DNA of 64,000 nucleotides from Crotalaria pallida. Lineage: Eukaryota; Streptophyta; Magnoliopsida; Fabales; Fabaceae. The DNA lies in assembly GCA_037953625.1 (NCBI GenBank), contig CM075649.1, positions 76,477,290 to 76,541,289 on the forward strand. Direction: 5' to 3'. Positions 12,018 through 24,001 of the stretch are shown in pieces (the first letter of the stretch is position 1; every line of letters begins with the position of its first letter). The position numbers were made by a program, and so were the translations under genes. Below the pieces are notes generated by a model. That model was not told the DNA's origin. It worked only from the letters and a program-made list of their open reading frames with translations, and did no database searches.

Positions 12018-12630
12018 GGTCAATCGATTTATCCCTCTTTTACCCTTTGGAAATAATTCGGTCATGCACTAATGGGAGGGGTAGCTTTGTCCTTCCTAAA
12101 GTTTGCATGTAAAGGATCACATCAAGGGAGACATGGTGGAGTAATTTAGGGCACTAGGGTCACTTCATGCATGGTCATTTCTACTACTTTAAATTTTTCT
12201 ACCAACTTAATTTCCTCATGGTTCTAACCTATTCTATAGGCTTCTTGTCCTAGAAATTAAAATCATAGGATTACACACATACACACATACATACATCTTA
12301 CATTTTCATTTTTTTTCTAATCATACTTACTTTAGAACATTATAATTAACAATTCTCACAATCATGCAAATATCCTTAAAGAATCATACTTACACCATTA
12401 CCTTCAATAAAATCATAACTCATTTCTCGTAAATCAGGTTATTCTAATCCCAACAAGATCATTCACTTTACCTTTATAAAAATACTTTGTTAATAAAATT
12501 CTGTGAAATCAACACTTTGTTTCTTCACTCACGTAAAATACTTGTCTGAAAATTCTTTATAAAACAGAACCTCAAGGTTCATTTTGACAAAATTCGTTTA
12601 CGCACGTATGGGAAAATACGGGGTGTCACA

Positions 12631-14552
12631 GCTGGTCCGTCTTGGACAACACCTTAATCATGTCCGGGAACACCGAAAAATTCACCGTTCTTAATCCGGC
12701 TTTTTCCCAAATCAAATACCACTTGAAAACCATACTTTAAATCACATGAACACACTTTTAAAGTTAAGAAACAACCTTGAACATTTCTGGACAGCAAAGA
12801 ATTGTTTTGCAAATTCCCTTTAATAAAATCCGAAAACATCGTAAAAGCACTTTTGTTTCAAATCATTCTTTAACTCAAAACTAACACTTTCACACTTTAA
12901 AATCCAAGCTTTTTGTCATGAAACGAATCTTGGACAGCCACCAAACACAATCCAACAATCCCAAATAAATCAAATCGAATTATCTTAAAATCAGTTAATT
13001 TCAAAACTAATTACATACTCGAATATTTTCCAAACATCAACTAATACACAAACAACAGACAACACTTTGATAAATCCATTCACATAATCACATAGCACAT
13101 ATTCTTTCATGGCTTTAAATTATTTAAGTGAGCATACACATACACAATTTAAGCAACACTTTCATAAATAATTCATTTTCATATTTACCTACATTATTAA
13201 AAAGGGAGCGAAATTGAATAAGCCAAAATAAACCAAGATTACAAGTTCATATACTTTAAACCAACTTAACCAACTTGAAACATTACCATGCAAGTTCGTT
13301 TTCATAAATCAAAATTTCTTAAGTACACTTACAATATATGGCCGAATCAATCAAAGACAAATAGGCTAAAAATCACAACTTTAAACACTCAAGTCATCAA
13401 GATTCATGTCTAGCACTTAAACACGATTTCATTTACATGAAACAAAAATCATTTACTCTCTTTTTCCTCTCAAGGCCGAATATACACATACATAAGAACA
13501 AAGCACAAAACTTCATCAAACAAAACCATTTATTCCTATTTTTAAACAAAACTTAACATCAACACATGAAACATACTCATTATCACATGTCATTTCATGA
13601 AAAGAATCCTAAACCTAGTTAGCATGCATTGGCCGAAAACTCATCATGACAAAGACAAGGTTTTTGGTTCATTTTTCAACATGCAAAGAACAAGATTCAT
13701 AAACCAAATCAAGTACTTGCTCACACAAAATTTTTAAAACATCTTTTCCTTTTTCAAGCATTAAACTGAATCATCATCATCATTCAAATAAAATTTCATT
13801 TCAAATCTCTTGCATGCACTTTAAAATTCTTAAATCAAATGAATTTCAACATGCATGACTCAAGATTAAAACTTTTTCAAAGATCAAGTCAAGATCATTA
13901 CATGCATCAAAGAAAAACCAAATCTTTTCACTTAAATTTTACATGCAAGGATCAAGTTTCATGCTTTGTCATAGATCAAGTTAAAATTATGACATGCAAT
14001 CACTTAGATCAACTTTTCTAAACACAAAATCAACATGCAACCACTTAGATCTAATTAAAAAGCATCAAGACCTAGTTTACTAGCCATGGCCGAATCATCT
14101 AGCTCATGGTTTAGAAATTTACAAGTTCCTTTAACTCCAAAAACTCATGATCAAGGCATTATCAACACATGCAATCATTAACTAAACCATAAAATCAAAC
14201 ATGCAAGAAGAAAACAAGATTACAAAGCTTAGAAATCCAAAACTACTCTAAAATCTTCTAGGATCTCCGAATCACCCACCAAGAAAAAATGATTTTCAAG
14301 CTTCCACCACCTTTGATCTTCAATGAAAACTCTTGATCAAGCCTTGGATCTCCTTCTTTTTCTTCCTTCCCTCTCTATCTCACGGCCACTCTCTCTCTCT
14401 CTAAGAGTTGGATTTGCTCTTAGAGTTGTGTTTAGAAATGGAAAATGAAAGGAAATGAAAGTGAATGAATGAAAATGAACTAAGGGTCAAGGCTTTATAT
14501 AGGCAACCGTGTGCTTACTCTTTTGCCCTTGGAACAATTCGGTCTATGTGTG
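12631..14552 (-). repeat. LTR A, left part (Tekay-type)
   Basis: This 1.9-kb segment and 26,860-27,838 are two parts of one LTR split by Tat-2. It resembles LTR B throughout in short blocks, such as the CATGCATTGGCCGAA block near 13,625. It has no supported ORF. Its left edge at 12,631 is not a proper LTR terminus, so LTR B appears to be inserted into it. On its own strand the CT-rich leader and TATA box lie at 14,390-14,501. Confidence 0.75.
14494..14501 (-). promoter_or_regulatory. TATA box of LTR A
   Basis: TATATAAA on the - strand, in the context CCTATATAAAG. It corresponds in position to the TATA boxes of LTR B and LTR G. Confidence 0.65.
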
Positions 14553-15189
14553 TGTAGTGTCCTTAAACACTATGTGTCCTTAACCCTCTAAGTGCTCAAG
14601 ATTATGGTAACCAGGAGCCCAGAAGAGGATCAAGTATTGATGTATGACTTATGGTATTTCTGCAGTTCCAGTTGGGAAAAGCAGGATCTCCCTAGTCAAC
14701 GTGTGTGTGCAGAGTGTCAACTTAGGGATGCGAGTACCTACCTGAAACCCTAGCTGTGATGAGCTATTTATAGGGTTTGGAGGAGGCTGATATGGGCCGT
14801 TTGGGCCCTGTATCAGAGTTTTGCTGAACCAGGATTCTGTGAGATAATATCGGATAATTATGCTTCTAGAATCTGGATAGGATCAGCTGTAGATCTCATG
14901 TCTAGGCTGTTGCGAGAATCTAGGAGAGATTTGCGGAAGGGATAAGAAGCCTCAGCGAGCTTGAGTTTATCCACGAGCCGACAGTATGTCTCGGTCCTAG
15001 AGTCCAAAGCCTGATGGATTGGGGTCCGGTTGTAAGGCTCGGTTCCATCAAGTCCGAGCCTGGCCCTCTCGTATGCTCGGAGCCCACGAGTCTGAGCGAA
15101 GGACTTTCATGACAGGTAAACCGAGTAAAATGCCCTTAGAGGAACCCTTTGGTGAGACTTGGGTCCGTATGTGGTCGGCAGACCCTACA
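14553..15189 (-). repeat. Tat-2 3' LTR
   Basis: It pairs with 26,223-26,859 at equal length (637 bp). It starts TGTAGTGTCC and ends ACCCTACA on the + strand. A TATA-like CTATAAATAG lies on the - strand at 14,764-14,773. Confidence 0.95.
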
Positions 15190-15205
15190 AGCCCCCCAGC
15201 TCGAA
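15190..15205 (-). other. Tat-2 polypurine tract
   Basis: On the - strand this reads GAGCTGGGGGGCT next to the 3' LTR, nearly the same as the Tat-1 tract at 8,408-8,424. Confidence 0.85.
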
Positions 15206-15870
15206 AGACTTGGAAAGTCTGGAGAGGTAACAAGTGGCTAGGGTTGACTTTTAGCATGTCTTGGTTCAGAAGCGTGACAACTGTTTCCCGCCTTAACCAT
15301 GTAGCCTATCCGAGGTGACGTTTTAGGTTCTTTTGGTGCGTCGCGTGTCCTGGGAAGTTGTGCCAAATCATTTTAGATTTCGAAATTTGAAAAAGTAACT
15401 CCAATAACTGCCACGTATTCCCCTATGTGTGGCTGAACGGGTTAATGGGCCTTTGACCCAACTGGTGCATCGTGGAAGGAGGGAAGTTGAGGGGTTTTGA
15501 GGGGTGTTTAAACCCTTTATTCGTTTCCTTCCACTTCTCTACACTTATTTGCATTTTAATATACCAGAAAGCTTCCTCATTCTCTAATTCCAAATACGTT
15601 TCTGCGCATCCCCTCAGCGTACTCAGGATCAACCATCGCAATCAGACTCTTTCACAAAGTTCAAACATCAACCAACAGCAGGTAAACTTTTCTTCTCTTC
15701 TGACCCAAACAATTAGTTCTGGTTCTGTCATTTCTGGTATTTTGAGAGGGTTTTGCTTTTTCTGGGTTTTTGCAGGGATTTGGGGTTTTAGTTCTAGGTT
15801 GGTAGTTAAAGGGTTTGGTATTCTAGGATTTCTCAATTATGAGGGGCTGGTGATATTGGAGGAAGGTTTA
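15206..15870 (+). other. Tat-2 upstream region of the antisense gene
   Basis: About 660 bp between the polypurine tract and the first recognisable codons of the antisense gene. It should hold the promoter and leader of that gene. Open frames at 15,472-15,876 are composed mainly of Phe, Leu and Ser from T-rich DNA, and I do not call them genes. No clear TATA box. Confidence 0.45.
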
Positions 15871-18425
15871 CCATGAACTCTGTGAGAGATTAGGCGAAGA
15901 ACCTTCCAGCGATTCTAGGTCTAGTTCTTCTGGGGGTTCTGAAGGTGAATCCGTTCCCTTTGAAACTGGTTATGATCCTGCTAACATACCTGTAAATCCT
16001 CCTACCCCCCTTGTGGTGAAAGGATAAACGAGCCACTCGAGGTTGAACCTTTGGCCACGGAGTACCCCACCTATCCCGCAGAGGAAAGAAGATGGCTATT
16101 AGCTTATAGGTTTGCCGAGCGTCGAGCTCAGGTTAGGACTAGCCCATAATACTTTACAAGAGGGGAAGAGTTTTGGGGAAAACCTATAAGGGTAAGGGGA
16201 AAGGGTCCAGGGCTCGACCTTAGGTTTAGAATTAAAATACCTGCTGTGATAAATGCAAACGCCGAGCCTTTTACTTTTTCCCCAGATATGGTGGAGCGCA
16301 GGTGTGAGACCCATCCCGAAGAATTCCCTTTACCACCCAACCACGTGGAGTATGATGGAACTTTTGATCGAGAAGTGCTCGGGACGAGGCCTTCTCTGCT
16401 TACGACGGATAGCTTGAACCACCTTCGGCCTATTCTGACCCCTCCGAACGCAGACGGGAATGCCTCGGAATTTGCTTTGAGGCATGTGAGCATAGACGAC
16501 CGCATATGCTTCAAAGTGCCAGAGAACCAACAATTTTTTTACTTCTATGAGGAGGTAGCCACAAAGGTCGGAATTTGCGTGCCACATTCCACCTTTGAGA
16601 TGGAGGTCCTCAACCACTTAGGCATAGCCCCAAGTCAGCTACATCCGAGCGGGTGGGCCTTTGCCAGAGCATTCCAGCAATTTTGCGATGCTGAGGGTCT
16701 GGTCGCGACGTTACGAGCCTTTTTTTGGATATATGCCCCTCAAGTAAACAAATTTGGCGACTCCAAAGGGCTCTGGGTGTCGCCGAAGGCTCGGAATGAC
16801 CACGCCCTTTTTGCTAAGGTAACTAACTCTTGGAAATCCTTCAAACCTCGCTTCTTCAAGTACGAGTATACGGGAGCCGAAATATGCTGGTTCATGAAGC
16901 GAGTTGAAGATGAAGGGGAAGTTAAGGTCGTGCCCCAGTTCCCGCTAAGCTGGTCGGGCGGCATTTATAATAGAGGAGCCTCCTTATACCAATTTGACTA
17001 CAAAGCGGATTTGAGTAGGGTCGAGAGATGTTTATGCGATCGGGTTTGGGAGTATCTTAAAGAAAAGGGCCAGATTGATACAAAACAAATCCTTTTGAAG
17101 AGAACAAAGGTTGAAGTGAAGGCCGAGCTGGGTATTTTTTTTTTGCTCGGTAAAATACTGACATACTATGTTGCAGAGAAAATGGGGAAAAAGGCATCTG
17201 AGGCCAAGAAGAGTGCTGCAACCTCATCCAGGATGGCTCAACTTGCAGCGATGAAGGCAGGTTCCGGTTCGTCGGGTAAGAGCCAATCCTCCGAGCCAAC
17301 ACCAACCAACAGTCCAACGGTTATTCCCAGTGCAGTTCCTGCCGAGGTGGTCTCGACAACCAAGGTCGTTGAGCCAACAGTTAACTTGGATGCCCAGCCG
17401 AGTACCAAAGGTACCCCCGAGCGTCCCCCCAAGAGGCCTCGGAAGGAGTAGCTGGGGAGTGGCTTAATCTGAGTAAATCCCACAAAGGGATTCAAGGCGC
17501 TGAGGGCATGGAGGACATTGTCTCAAAGACAATGTGGGCCAGGAAGACTTATGATGGCTTTAATGCTACAGTCTTCCCATATGAGGATGCGCAAGTGATA
17601 GACGTCTGGCCCCCATCGGTCTGGGAAAACAATTGTTCGGCCTTGGTGAAGGGTCTCCTAAGAGGTGCGAGCATTCTTCACTACCTCGGTCAGCGTGGTG
17701 AGTATGTTCACGCTGGTGTAGCTACCGAGGGGAAGAAAAAGCGGCAAGAAGCTGAGGCTCGGGAGGATTATCTACAGCTCCAGGTAGAAGCCTTTGAAAA
17801 AAGACTTCAAATACTGGCTGCAGAGAAAGAAGGGCTGCAAAAGGAGAAGCAAGAGGCCGAAGATGCCAAGGCTAGAGCCGAGGCTGACAAGGAGACGACT
17901 GAGAAGACTCTTCAAGAGGCCAATGAAAGGATGATGCAAGCCGAGGAAATCCTGAAGAAGGCCGAAGAGGATGCCACAACTCTTCGGGAGGCTACAGAGA
18001 AAGCTCGGAAAGCCGAGGAAGATGCTGCAATGGCTCGAGAGCAACTCGAGTACGCCAAGGATGAGGCCGCTGGACTCCGAGCCTCCTTAGACAAAATGAA
18101 GGCGAAAGCTCTTAAGCACAAAAAGGCCGCCAAAGAGAACCTTTACAATTGGGATCATGCAGTTGAAGACTCTTTCCTCAACACCGTCGAGCAGCTTCGC
18201 ATCCTGAATCTTGGCCTTGTAACCAAAGGTGTTGACCTCAACTTTGGTGTTAAAGCAGGTCGGATCGTGGGTGAGAATGGAGTTGCAATAGACCTGAGTG
18301 GAAACGATCTGCCCGACCACTTTGCGGAGGAGTCTGAGGAAGATGGGGCCGAGGGTGCCAAAGGCGACGAGGAAGAAGAGGATAAATTTGATCCAGAAAG
18401 TATTGTGCTGTCTGACATAGAGTAG
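15871..18425 (+). pseudogene. Tat-2 antisense gene (PF04195-like), nearly intact
   Basis: Opposite in strand to pol. An acidic Ser-rich N-terminus with AEERRWLLAYRFAERRAQ (about 16,080-16,135) aligns with exon 1 of the Tat-1 copy. The family core FYFYEEVATKVGICVP, VAPSQLHP-like APSQLHPSGWAFARAFQQ and KARNDHALFAKV lies at 16,530-16,830. A short GT...AG segment at 17,132-17,176 (45 bp, open frame) sits exactly at the second candidate intron of Tat-1. A Ser/Pro/Thr-rich linker, then a long Glu/Ala/Lys coiled coil (17,720-18,110), then an acidic end SIVLSDIE follow. Breaks: a frameshift near 16,015 (C run), a stop near 16,148, and a one-base shift near 17,430. Function unknown. The frame seen at 16,246 begins with GTG, so it is not a true start. 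Confidence 0.8.
17132..17176 (+). other. Candidate intron in the Tat-2 antisense gene
   Basis: GT at 17,132 follows codons for KAELG and TTGCAG ends at 17,176. The Tat-1 copy has an 81-bp unrelated segment at the same codon with a GT donor. At 45 bp it is shorter than usual plant introns and holds no stop, so it may also be translated. Confidence 0.45.
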
Positions 18426-18932
18426 ATTTACCCTTGCTTTTCAACTTGATGTATTTACCCCAATAGATGGGTTTGGACTTCTTTGCTGTAACTATATTGA
18501 ACATTAATAATATCCGTAATGATCTTGTGCTTTTCATATTATTCTTTTTGTTATGAATTCAAGTGTTAAGACCTCGGAACTCCGACACTTTAGCCAAGGT
18601 GGGTTCCTCTATCCGCGATGTGAAAAATGATTTTAAGATAATCACGTTTAAATCGGGAATCTTTTAAAGTACTTGACGAGTTATAAGCTCTTGTTGAGCT
18701 GTTTATAATTGTTCGCGTCATAAACGGTGGCTAATCGGTTATGAGGAAAAGTACGTAAATACAATGAATTCAAAAACAGAACTTTCATTTATTTGAAGCA
18801 GTAAATACAATGGGCTCGGAGTTTCACCGAGCGTACACCATTATCAAAAATAAACAGTCCTAACATTTAGCAAATGAAATAATGAAACTAGAAACAGAAT
18901 TGAAAACAAAATTGAAATAGGGATGAAAAACT
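18426..18932. other. Tat-2 spacer between convergent genes
   Basis: About 500 bp of AT-rich DNA between the antisense gene stop and the integrase stop. No coding signal. It is the counterpart of 4,485-5,166 in Tat-1. Confidence 0.6.
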
Positions 18933-21707
18933 TTAGCTGAAATACGCTTTAAGCTTTGCCACATTCCAAGTGTTATTGATGGCAGCACCAGAGAGAGTTT
19001 CGAGCTTGTACGCCCCTGTTCCCGTTTTAGAAGCTATTCGGTATGGCCCTTCCCAATTTTGAGCCAGTTTCCCGTCTTTAGCATTTTTGAGGCCAATGTT
19101 GTAAGATCCATGAAGAATGTTTTGATAAATGCCAAAAGGTTTTGAACAAGCTTCAAATGTGTTGATCAAGATCAAGCTCAACAAGCAACAACAAACATCA
19201 AGTTAAGAAGAGAGAGCCAACTCATGAAGACTTAGTTTGGTAGTTTATGTTTTATTGTTTTATCTTTAGCCTCACAAGTCTTTTAGTTTATGAGTTTGGG
19301 TAGAGTTTATTAGAGGGTAGTGAATCTCTTTTGAATGCATGATTATATCATATTTTGAGTATTCACTTTGCCTAAAATCAATAGGTGGCTTAAAGGTTTG
19401 AAAGAAAAGGTTTAGTTTTTGAGAAAACAAGTTTTAAGTGATTTTTAATGTTAATAATCGATTAATAGATTTTGATAATTAATTAACAGTGTATTTTGAA
19501 CTGATAATCGATTAACAAACTTTTGATAATCGATTATCTGAACCTTTACTCGAGTATTTTTGGTCTCACTCGAGTGAAAATTATCTTGCTTTCGTATTAC
19601 TCGATTAATACTTATTTTACTCGAGTAAACAGGGTCTGTAACTGTTTTAAATACGTTTTTCACTTCTCAAAAGCTATTCTAAGTTGCTCCAACTTTTGGG
19701 TATTCTATATAAACCTTTTCCTAATCATTTCTATCAACAAGAATCATTTTGATACACAATTTTACAAAGAATCAAAGCCACACTATTCTCTCTCACTCTC
19801 TCAAGATCAAAGCTTTCATTTTTACATTCTTTGATCAAGAACCTTGAATCTCTCATGTTGATCTTTTCATAGCTTTTGAAAGAGATTCATAGGATTGTTA
19901 TTTTGTTTTCATTTTGAGTTGTAATCATTGCAAGAGGCAAACATTCTACAACATTGGAAGTCTTGATTTTGTGGAATCAAGCATAGTTCATTGGAAGTCT
20001 TGAAGAAGCATTTCATCAAGCACTTGGAAGCCTTGTTGAAGAACAAGCAATTGGAAGTCTTGTAGTAAAGCAAGCATTGGAAGTCTTGTTGAGGGGATTT
20101 GGCAAGCAAGAGAAGAGGTTAGATTAGATATCAATAGGATTACAAGGCAAGGGTGTGGTATCTCTTGTAGGCTAGCAAGAAGGAAGTCTTGTGAGGCATT
20201 TACTTGTAATTTGAGAAACTCTAATTCCTCATAGTGAAGAATCTCTCTTGGTTGAAGAGGGGACTGGATGTAGCTTTCAAGTGGATGAAAGTGAACCAGG
20301 ATAAATCACTGTGTCGTATCTCTAAACCCTTAACTCTTTACATTCAAGTCTTTAATTGTGTTCTTGATTGAAAACCTAGAAAAAGTGATTTTTCTATATT
20401 TGATTGAATTGAATCTTTATTGTTCAAATTAATTTGGGGAAAATCATTTTCATAACCTAGGTTAATCAATAAGAATATTGGTTTTGATTGTTTCCGCTTA
20501 ATCTCTGATATAATATTTGTTAATTGATTGATTTTCATTGGTTTTAATCGTTTAGATTTGTTTCTTGCGAAAATCTTTCAAAGTTTCTATAACACCTATT
20601 CAACCCCCCCCCCTTCTAGGTGTTCTCCTAGTGTTCCTATTTGTTTCAACCACCGATTGTAGGTTTCCAACAAATGTAATCTCTTCTTAGGACGAGGTCA
20701 CCTACTTCGAATTCTCTGGGTACTACCAGGCGATTATACCCTTTTGCTTGCATTAGCTTGGCATGTCGTTCTCGCTCAGTGGCTAGATCTCTGACTTCAT
20801 CAGATAGAATGAGATCTTCACACAGTAAAGTGTTATTGAGGGGGTTTGGTTGTTGTATGGTTCGGAATGAGGGGATGATCCTTTCTATCGGGATGACTGC
20901 GCCGCAACCGTAGGTAAGCCGATAAGGAGTTTCCCCCGTCGAGGTCTGTATTGTGGTGCGATACGACCAAAGTACTTCATGCAAATTGTCCAACCAATTT
21001 CCTTTTGCACCAATGAGCCTCTTCTTAATTCCCTGGATGATGGTTCGATTCACTGATTCCACTTGTCCATTGGTCTGAGGATGCTCAACCGAGGAAAAAT
21101 AGTGCTCAATGTTTAAAGCATTGACCAAGTCTTGGAACGTCTTTGCTGCGAACTGAGTTCCATTATCAGTCACCAGAACTTGTGGAACTCCAAACCGAGC
21201 TATGACCTGCCTTTCAAAAAACTTCTGAACCTTGGCAGACGAGATAGTTGCTAGAGGCTCGGCTTCTATCCACTTGGTAAAGTAATCTATGGCAACTACC
21301 ACCCATTTCAGCTGTCCTGGTGCGGTGGGGAATTGGCCAATCAAATCCATTCCCCATTGATAGAAAGGATAGGGAGATGAAAGTGAGTGGAGTTCCTCGG
21401 CCGGCTTCTGATACACATCGCTGTGAAATTGACACTTTTCGCATCTCTTCACATGATTAATCGCATCTTGCTGAAGGGTCGGCCAGTAATATCCTGCACT
21501 CATAATCTTTTTGGCCAATGATTTTCCCCCAACATGATGGCTTCCGATTCCTCCGTGAACCTCTTCTAGTGTCTGTTTCGCTTCAGTGGGATCTAAACAT
21601 CTGAGCATAGGGCCACTGACCCCTCGGCGAAACAAAATTCCTTCAACCAGAGTAAATTGCGACGCCTTCCTGACGAGCTTCTTAGCCTCGGTTGGATCAA
21701 CAGGCAA
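18933..21707 (-). pseudogene. Tat-2 integrase, split by a solo LTR
   Basis: The main part (21,707-20,678) shows the zinc-binding motif VHGGIGSHHVGG with CEKCQFH. The catalytic core has GMDLIGQFP, TDNGTQFAA and NGQVESVNRT, so D, D and E are all present. It continues into FEVGDLVLRR. The C-terminal end, NWEGPYRIASKTG through NTWNVAKLKAYFS, lies at 19,094-18,933. Between them is the solo LTR at 19,100-20,672 with its AATGT duplication. Without the insertion the frame would run on, so the insertion is the main lesion of this domain. Confidence 0.93.
19100..20672 (+). mobile_element. SIRE-type solo LTR in the Tat-2 integrase
   Basis: The 1,573-bp unit starts TGTAAGATCC and ends GGTTTCCAACA and is flanked by AATGT at 19,095-19,099 and 20,673-20,677. 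Its end and several internal blocks (GGGGACTGGAT, GTGAACCAGGATAAA, and the C run before the end) match the LTRs of the SIRE element at 44,675-55,283. No internal domains are present, so it is a solo LTR left by recombination between two LTRs. Near 19,455-19,635 it holds AATCGATT and ACTCGAGT palindromes. Confidence 0.92.
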
Positions 21708-22727
21708 ATTTCCCTGTTCTAAGTAACTCGTGATCGGAGCATTTCAACTTGGATCCACCGAAACGGAGAGGACAACGCTAGGTCCGTGCACCATTTCTTG
21801 GATCAAAGTCTTGTTATTTCCGGGGCCTTTCGTTGAAGCAAGTTTTGAAAGAATGTCTGCTCAGCCATTGCTTTCCCTCGGAATATGACAGAATTCAACT
21901 TTGGCAAACTCTGAAGACAAGAACTTCACCTTCTCAAGATACTTTTAGAGGATGGGTTCTTAGGCTTGATAATCACCTTTAACTTGAGAGACCACCAGTT
22001 GAGAGTCGCTGAAAATCTTGACTTCTCGGGCCCCTACCTCCTTTGCCATCCTGAGACCAGCCATTACAGCTTCGTATTCTGCCTGATTATATGAAGTAGG
22101 AAATCCGAACTTCAAAGAATACTCAAGGGTAACACCATCGGAGTTCTCCAGGATTATTCCAGCACCTGCCCCAAGCTTGTTACTCGATCCATCAACGTAA
22201 ATGTTCCAGTCCAAGTTTGAGCTCGTCAGTGGCTCAGTAAACTCAGTGAGAAAATCAGCTAGAACCTGAGACTTCATTGCCTTCCTTGGTTCGAAAGTGA
22301 TGTCGAACTCGGAAAGTTCAATGGCCCAAGTTACCATTCTACCTGCTAGGTCGGGTTTCTTGAGAATCTGGCGGATAGGTTGAGCTGTTCTGACTTTAAT
22401 GTGATGACTCTGGAAGTACTGACGCAATCTTCTGGCAGTGATGACCAAACAGAAAGCCAATTTTTCCACCTTTTGGTATCTCAGTTCTGGTCCTTGAAGC
22501 GCTCGGCTAACAAAATATACGGGGGATTCCTTGCCTGATTCTTCTCGAACTAGAATTGAACTGACAACTGAATCACCCACTGATAAGTATAGGAATAGAA
22601 TTTCTCCAATTACAGGGCTAGATAGGATCGGGGGGGGGGGGGATGCCAGATATTGCTTAAGGTCAGTGAAGGCCTTTTCGCATGCATCGTTCCATTCGAA
22701 CGCCTTCTCTTTTTCCTTTCTTAACAA
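21708..22727 (-). pseudogene. Tat-2 tandem RNase H domains
   Basis: The first RNase H (about 22,700-22,260) contains VYFVSRALQGPELRYQK and RRLRQYFQSH. The second has VDGSSNK, QAEYEAVMAGL and FSDSQLVVSQVKG near 22,200-21,980, keeping the Asp that Tat-1 lost. A stop near 21,957 cuts the last part, but homology continues toward integrase to about 21,715. A G run of 13 at 22,630-22,642 lies within the coding frame and is a likely slippage site. RNase H removes the RNA template during cDNA synthesis. Confidence 0.88.
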
Positions 22728-23993
22728 TTGGTACCATGGTAGGGCCTTCCGAGCTGACTAGGATAAGAATCTGGAAAGAGCTGCTACCCGACCTGCCAAC
22801 TGTTGTACACCCTTAATGTCAGATGGACTCTTCATCTCGAGGATGGCTCGGCACTTCTCAGGGTTCGCTTCGATTCCTCGTTCAGTGAGCATAAATCCGA
22901 GGAATGGTCCAGCTGGAACCCCAAAGGTGCATTTTTCCGGATTCAACCTCATATCGTACTGCTGAATTCTGTCAAGAATAATCTTCAAGTCCTTGGCATG
23001 GTCTTCTTCCTTCAAACTCTTAGCAATCATGTCATCGATGTACACTTCCATTCTGGGCCCAATAAGTGAGCCGAACACTTTATTCATCATTCGCTGGTAA
23101 GTTGCCCCAGCGTTCTTGAGTCCGAAGGGCATGACATTATAACAGTACGTAGCGTTCTCAGTCACGAAAGAAGTTTTCACCTGATCCGGGGGATACATCG
23201 GAATCTGATTGTAGCCAGAATAAGCGTCCATGAAGGACAGTCTCTGATATCCTGCCGAGCTGTCTACTAATTTGTCTATGCAAGGAAGTGGATATTGGTC
23301 TTTAGGGAAAACCTTGTTTAGGTCTATATAATCCACACACATTCTCCACTTTCCATTGGATTTTTTGACCAGTACGGGATTAGCCAACCAATCGGTGTAT
23401 ACCACTTCCCTGACGAACCCTGCTTCAAGTAGCTCGTCAACCTTTTCCTCTGTGGCTTGAGCTTTTTCGGTTCCGACCCGCCTTTTCTTCTGGCATACTG
23501 GTTTAGCGCCAGGATAAACACTTAATTTGTGGCAGATGAAATTCGGGTCAAGGCCTGGCATGTCCGCCGAGGTCCAGGCGAATAAATCTTTGTTCTCTAC
23601 GAGCAGTTCTGTCAATTCTTTCTCAACTTCCTCAGTAAGACTGACACCAATCTTGACACAACGGGATGGATCGGAGCCTAAGATTATCTTCTTGAAATCC
23701 CCCTGAAGGGTCGGCCTGGTTTCATCATCCTCCCTTACATCAAGATCTGCCAAGTTAACAGTTCCCTTATTGAGTGGTTCTTGCATAATTTTTTCATCTT
23801 CAATCTTCAGTTTACCCAAGCTGATATTGTAGCACTTCCGAGCCAGTTCTTGTTCAGAATGCACCATAACCACCTTGTCGTTAGATCCTGGAAATTTCAT
23901 AGCTAGGTGGACAGTTGAAACAATGGTGCCAAAAGACTGGAGTGCAGTGCGACCGAGGATAGCGTTGTACGTCGACGGAGCCTGGACGACCAA
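22728..23993 (-). pseudogene. Tat-2 reverse transcriptase with protease C-terminus
   Basis: From the right: the protease tail (TYNAILGRTALQSFG), then RT with KWRMCVDYIDLNK, FMDAYSGYNQI, MPFGLKNAGATYQRMM and active site VYIDDMIAKS near 23,040. The domain is otherwise long and intact. It ends at a TAG near 22,757 where Tat-1 has a Gln codon (CAA), a likely CAG-to-TAG change. RNase H continues in frame past this stop. The 23,993 start is only the beginning of the open stretch, not a real initiation codon. Confidence 0.92.
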
Positions 23994-24001
23994 AAATTTT
24001 A

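Larger units (their letters stand above)
8930..12630 (-). repeat. LTR B: long Tekay-type LTR, truncated by Tat-1
   Basis: Read on the - strand it begins TGTGACACCCCGTATTTTC at 12,630, a usual Tekay/Del LTR start. It shares many short segments with LTR A (for example around 11,670-12,180 against 14,190-14,552) and resembles the LTR of Tekay-G, with a CT-rich leader just after the TATA box. The 3.7 kb have no supported gene. Its 3' end is missing because Tat-1 is inserted at 8,929/8,930. Two strong hairpins lie at 9,283-9,313 and 9,339-9,362. Internal domains of this element are not in the window. Confidence 0.75.

Noticed and set aside
15472..15876. 134-codon frame upstream of the Tat-2 antisense gene
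   Set aside because: T-rich leader with low-complexity Phe/Leu/Gly content; no counterpart in Tat-1.
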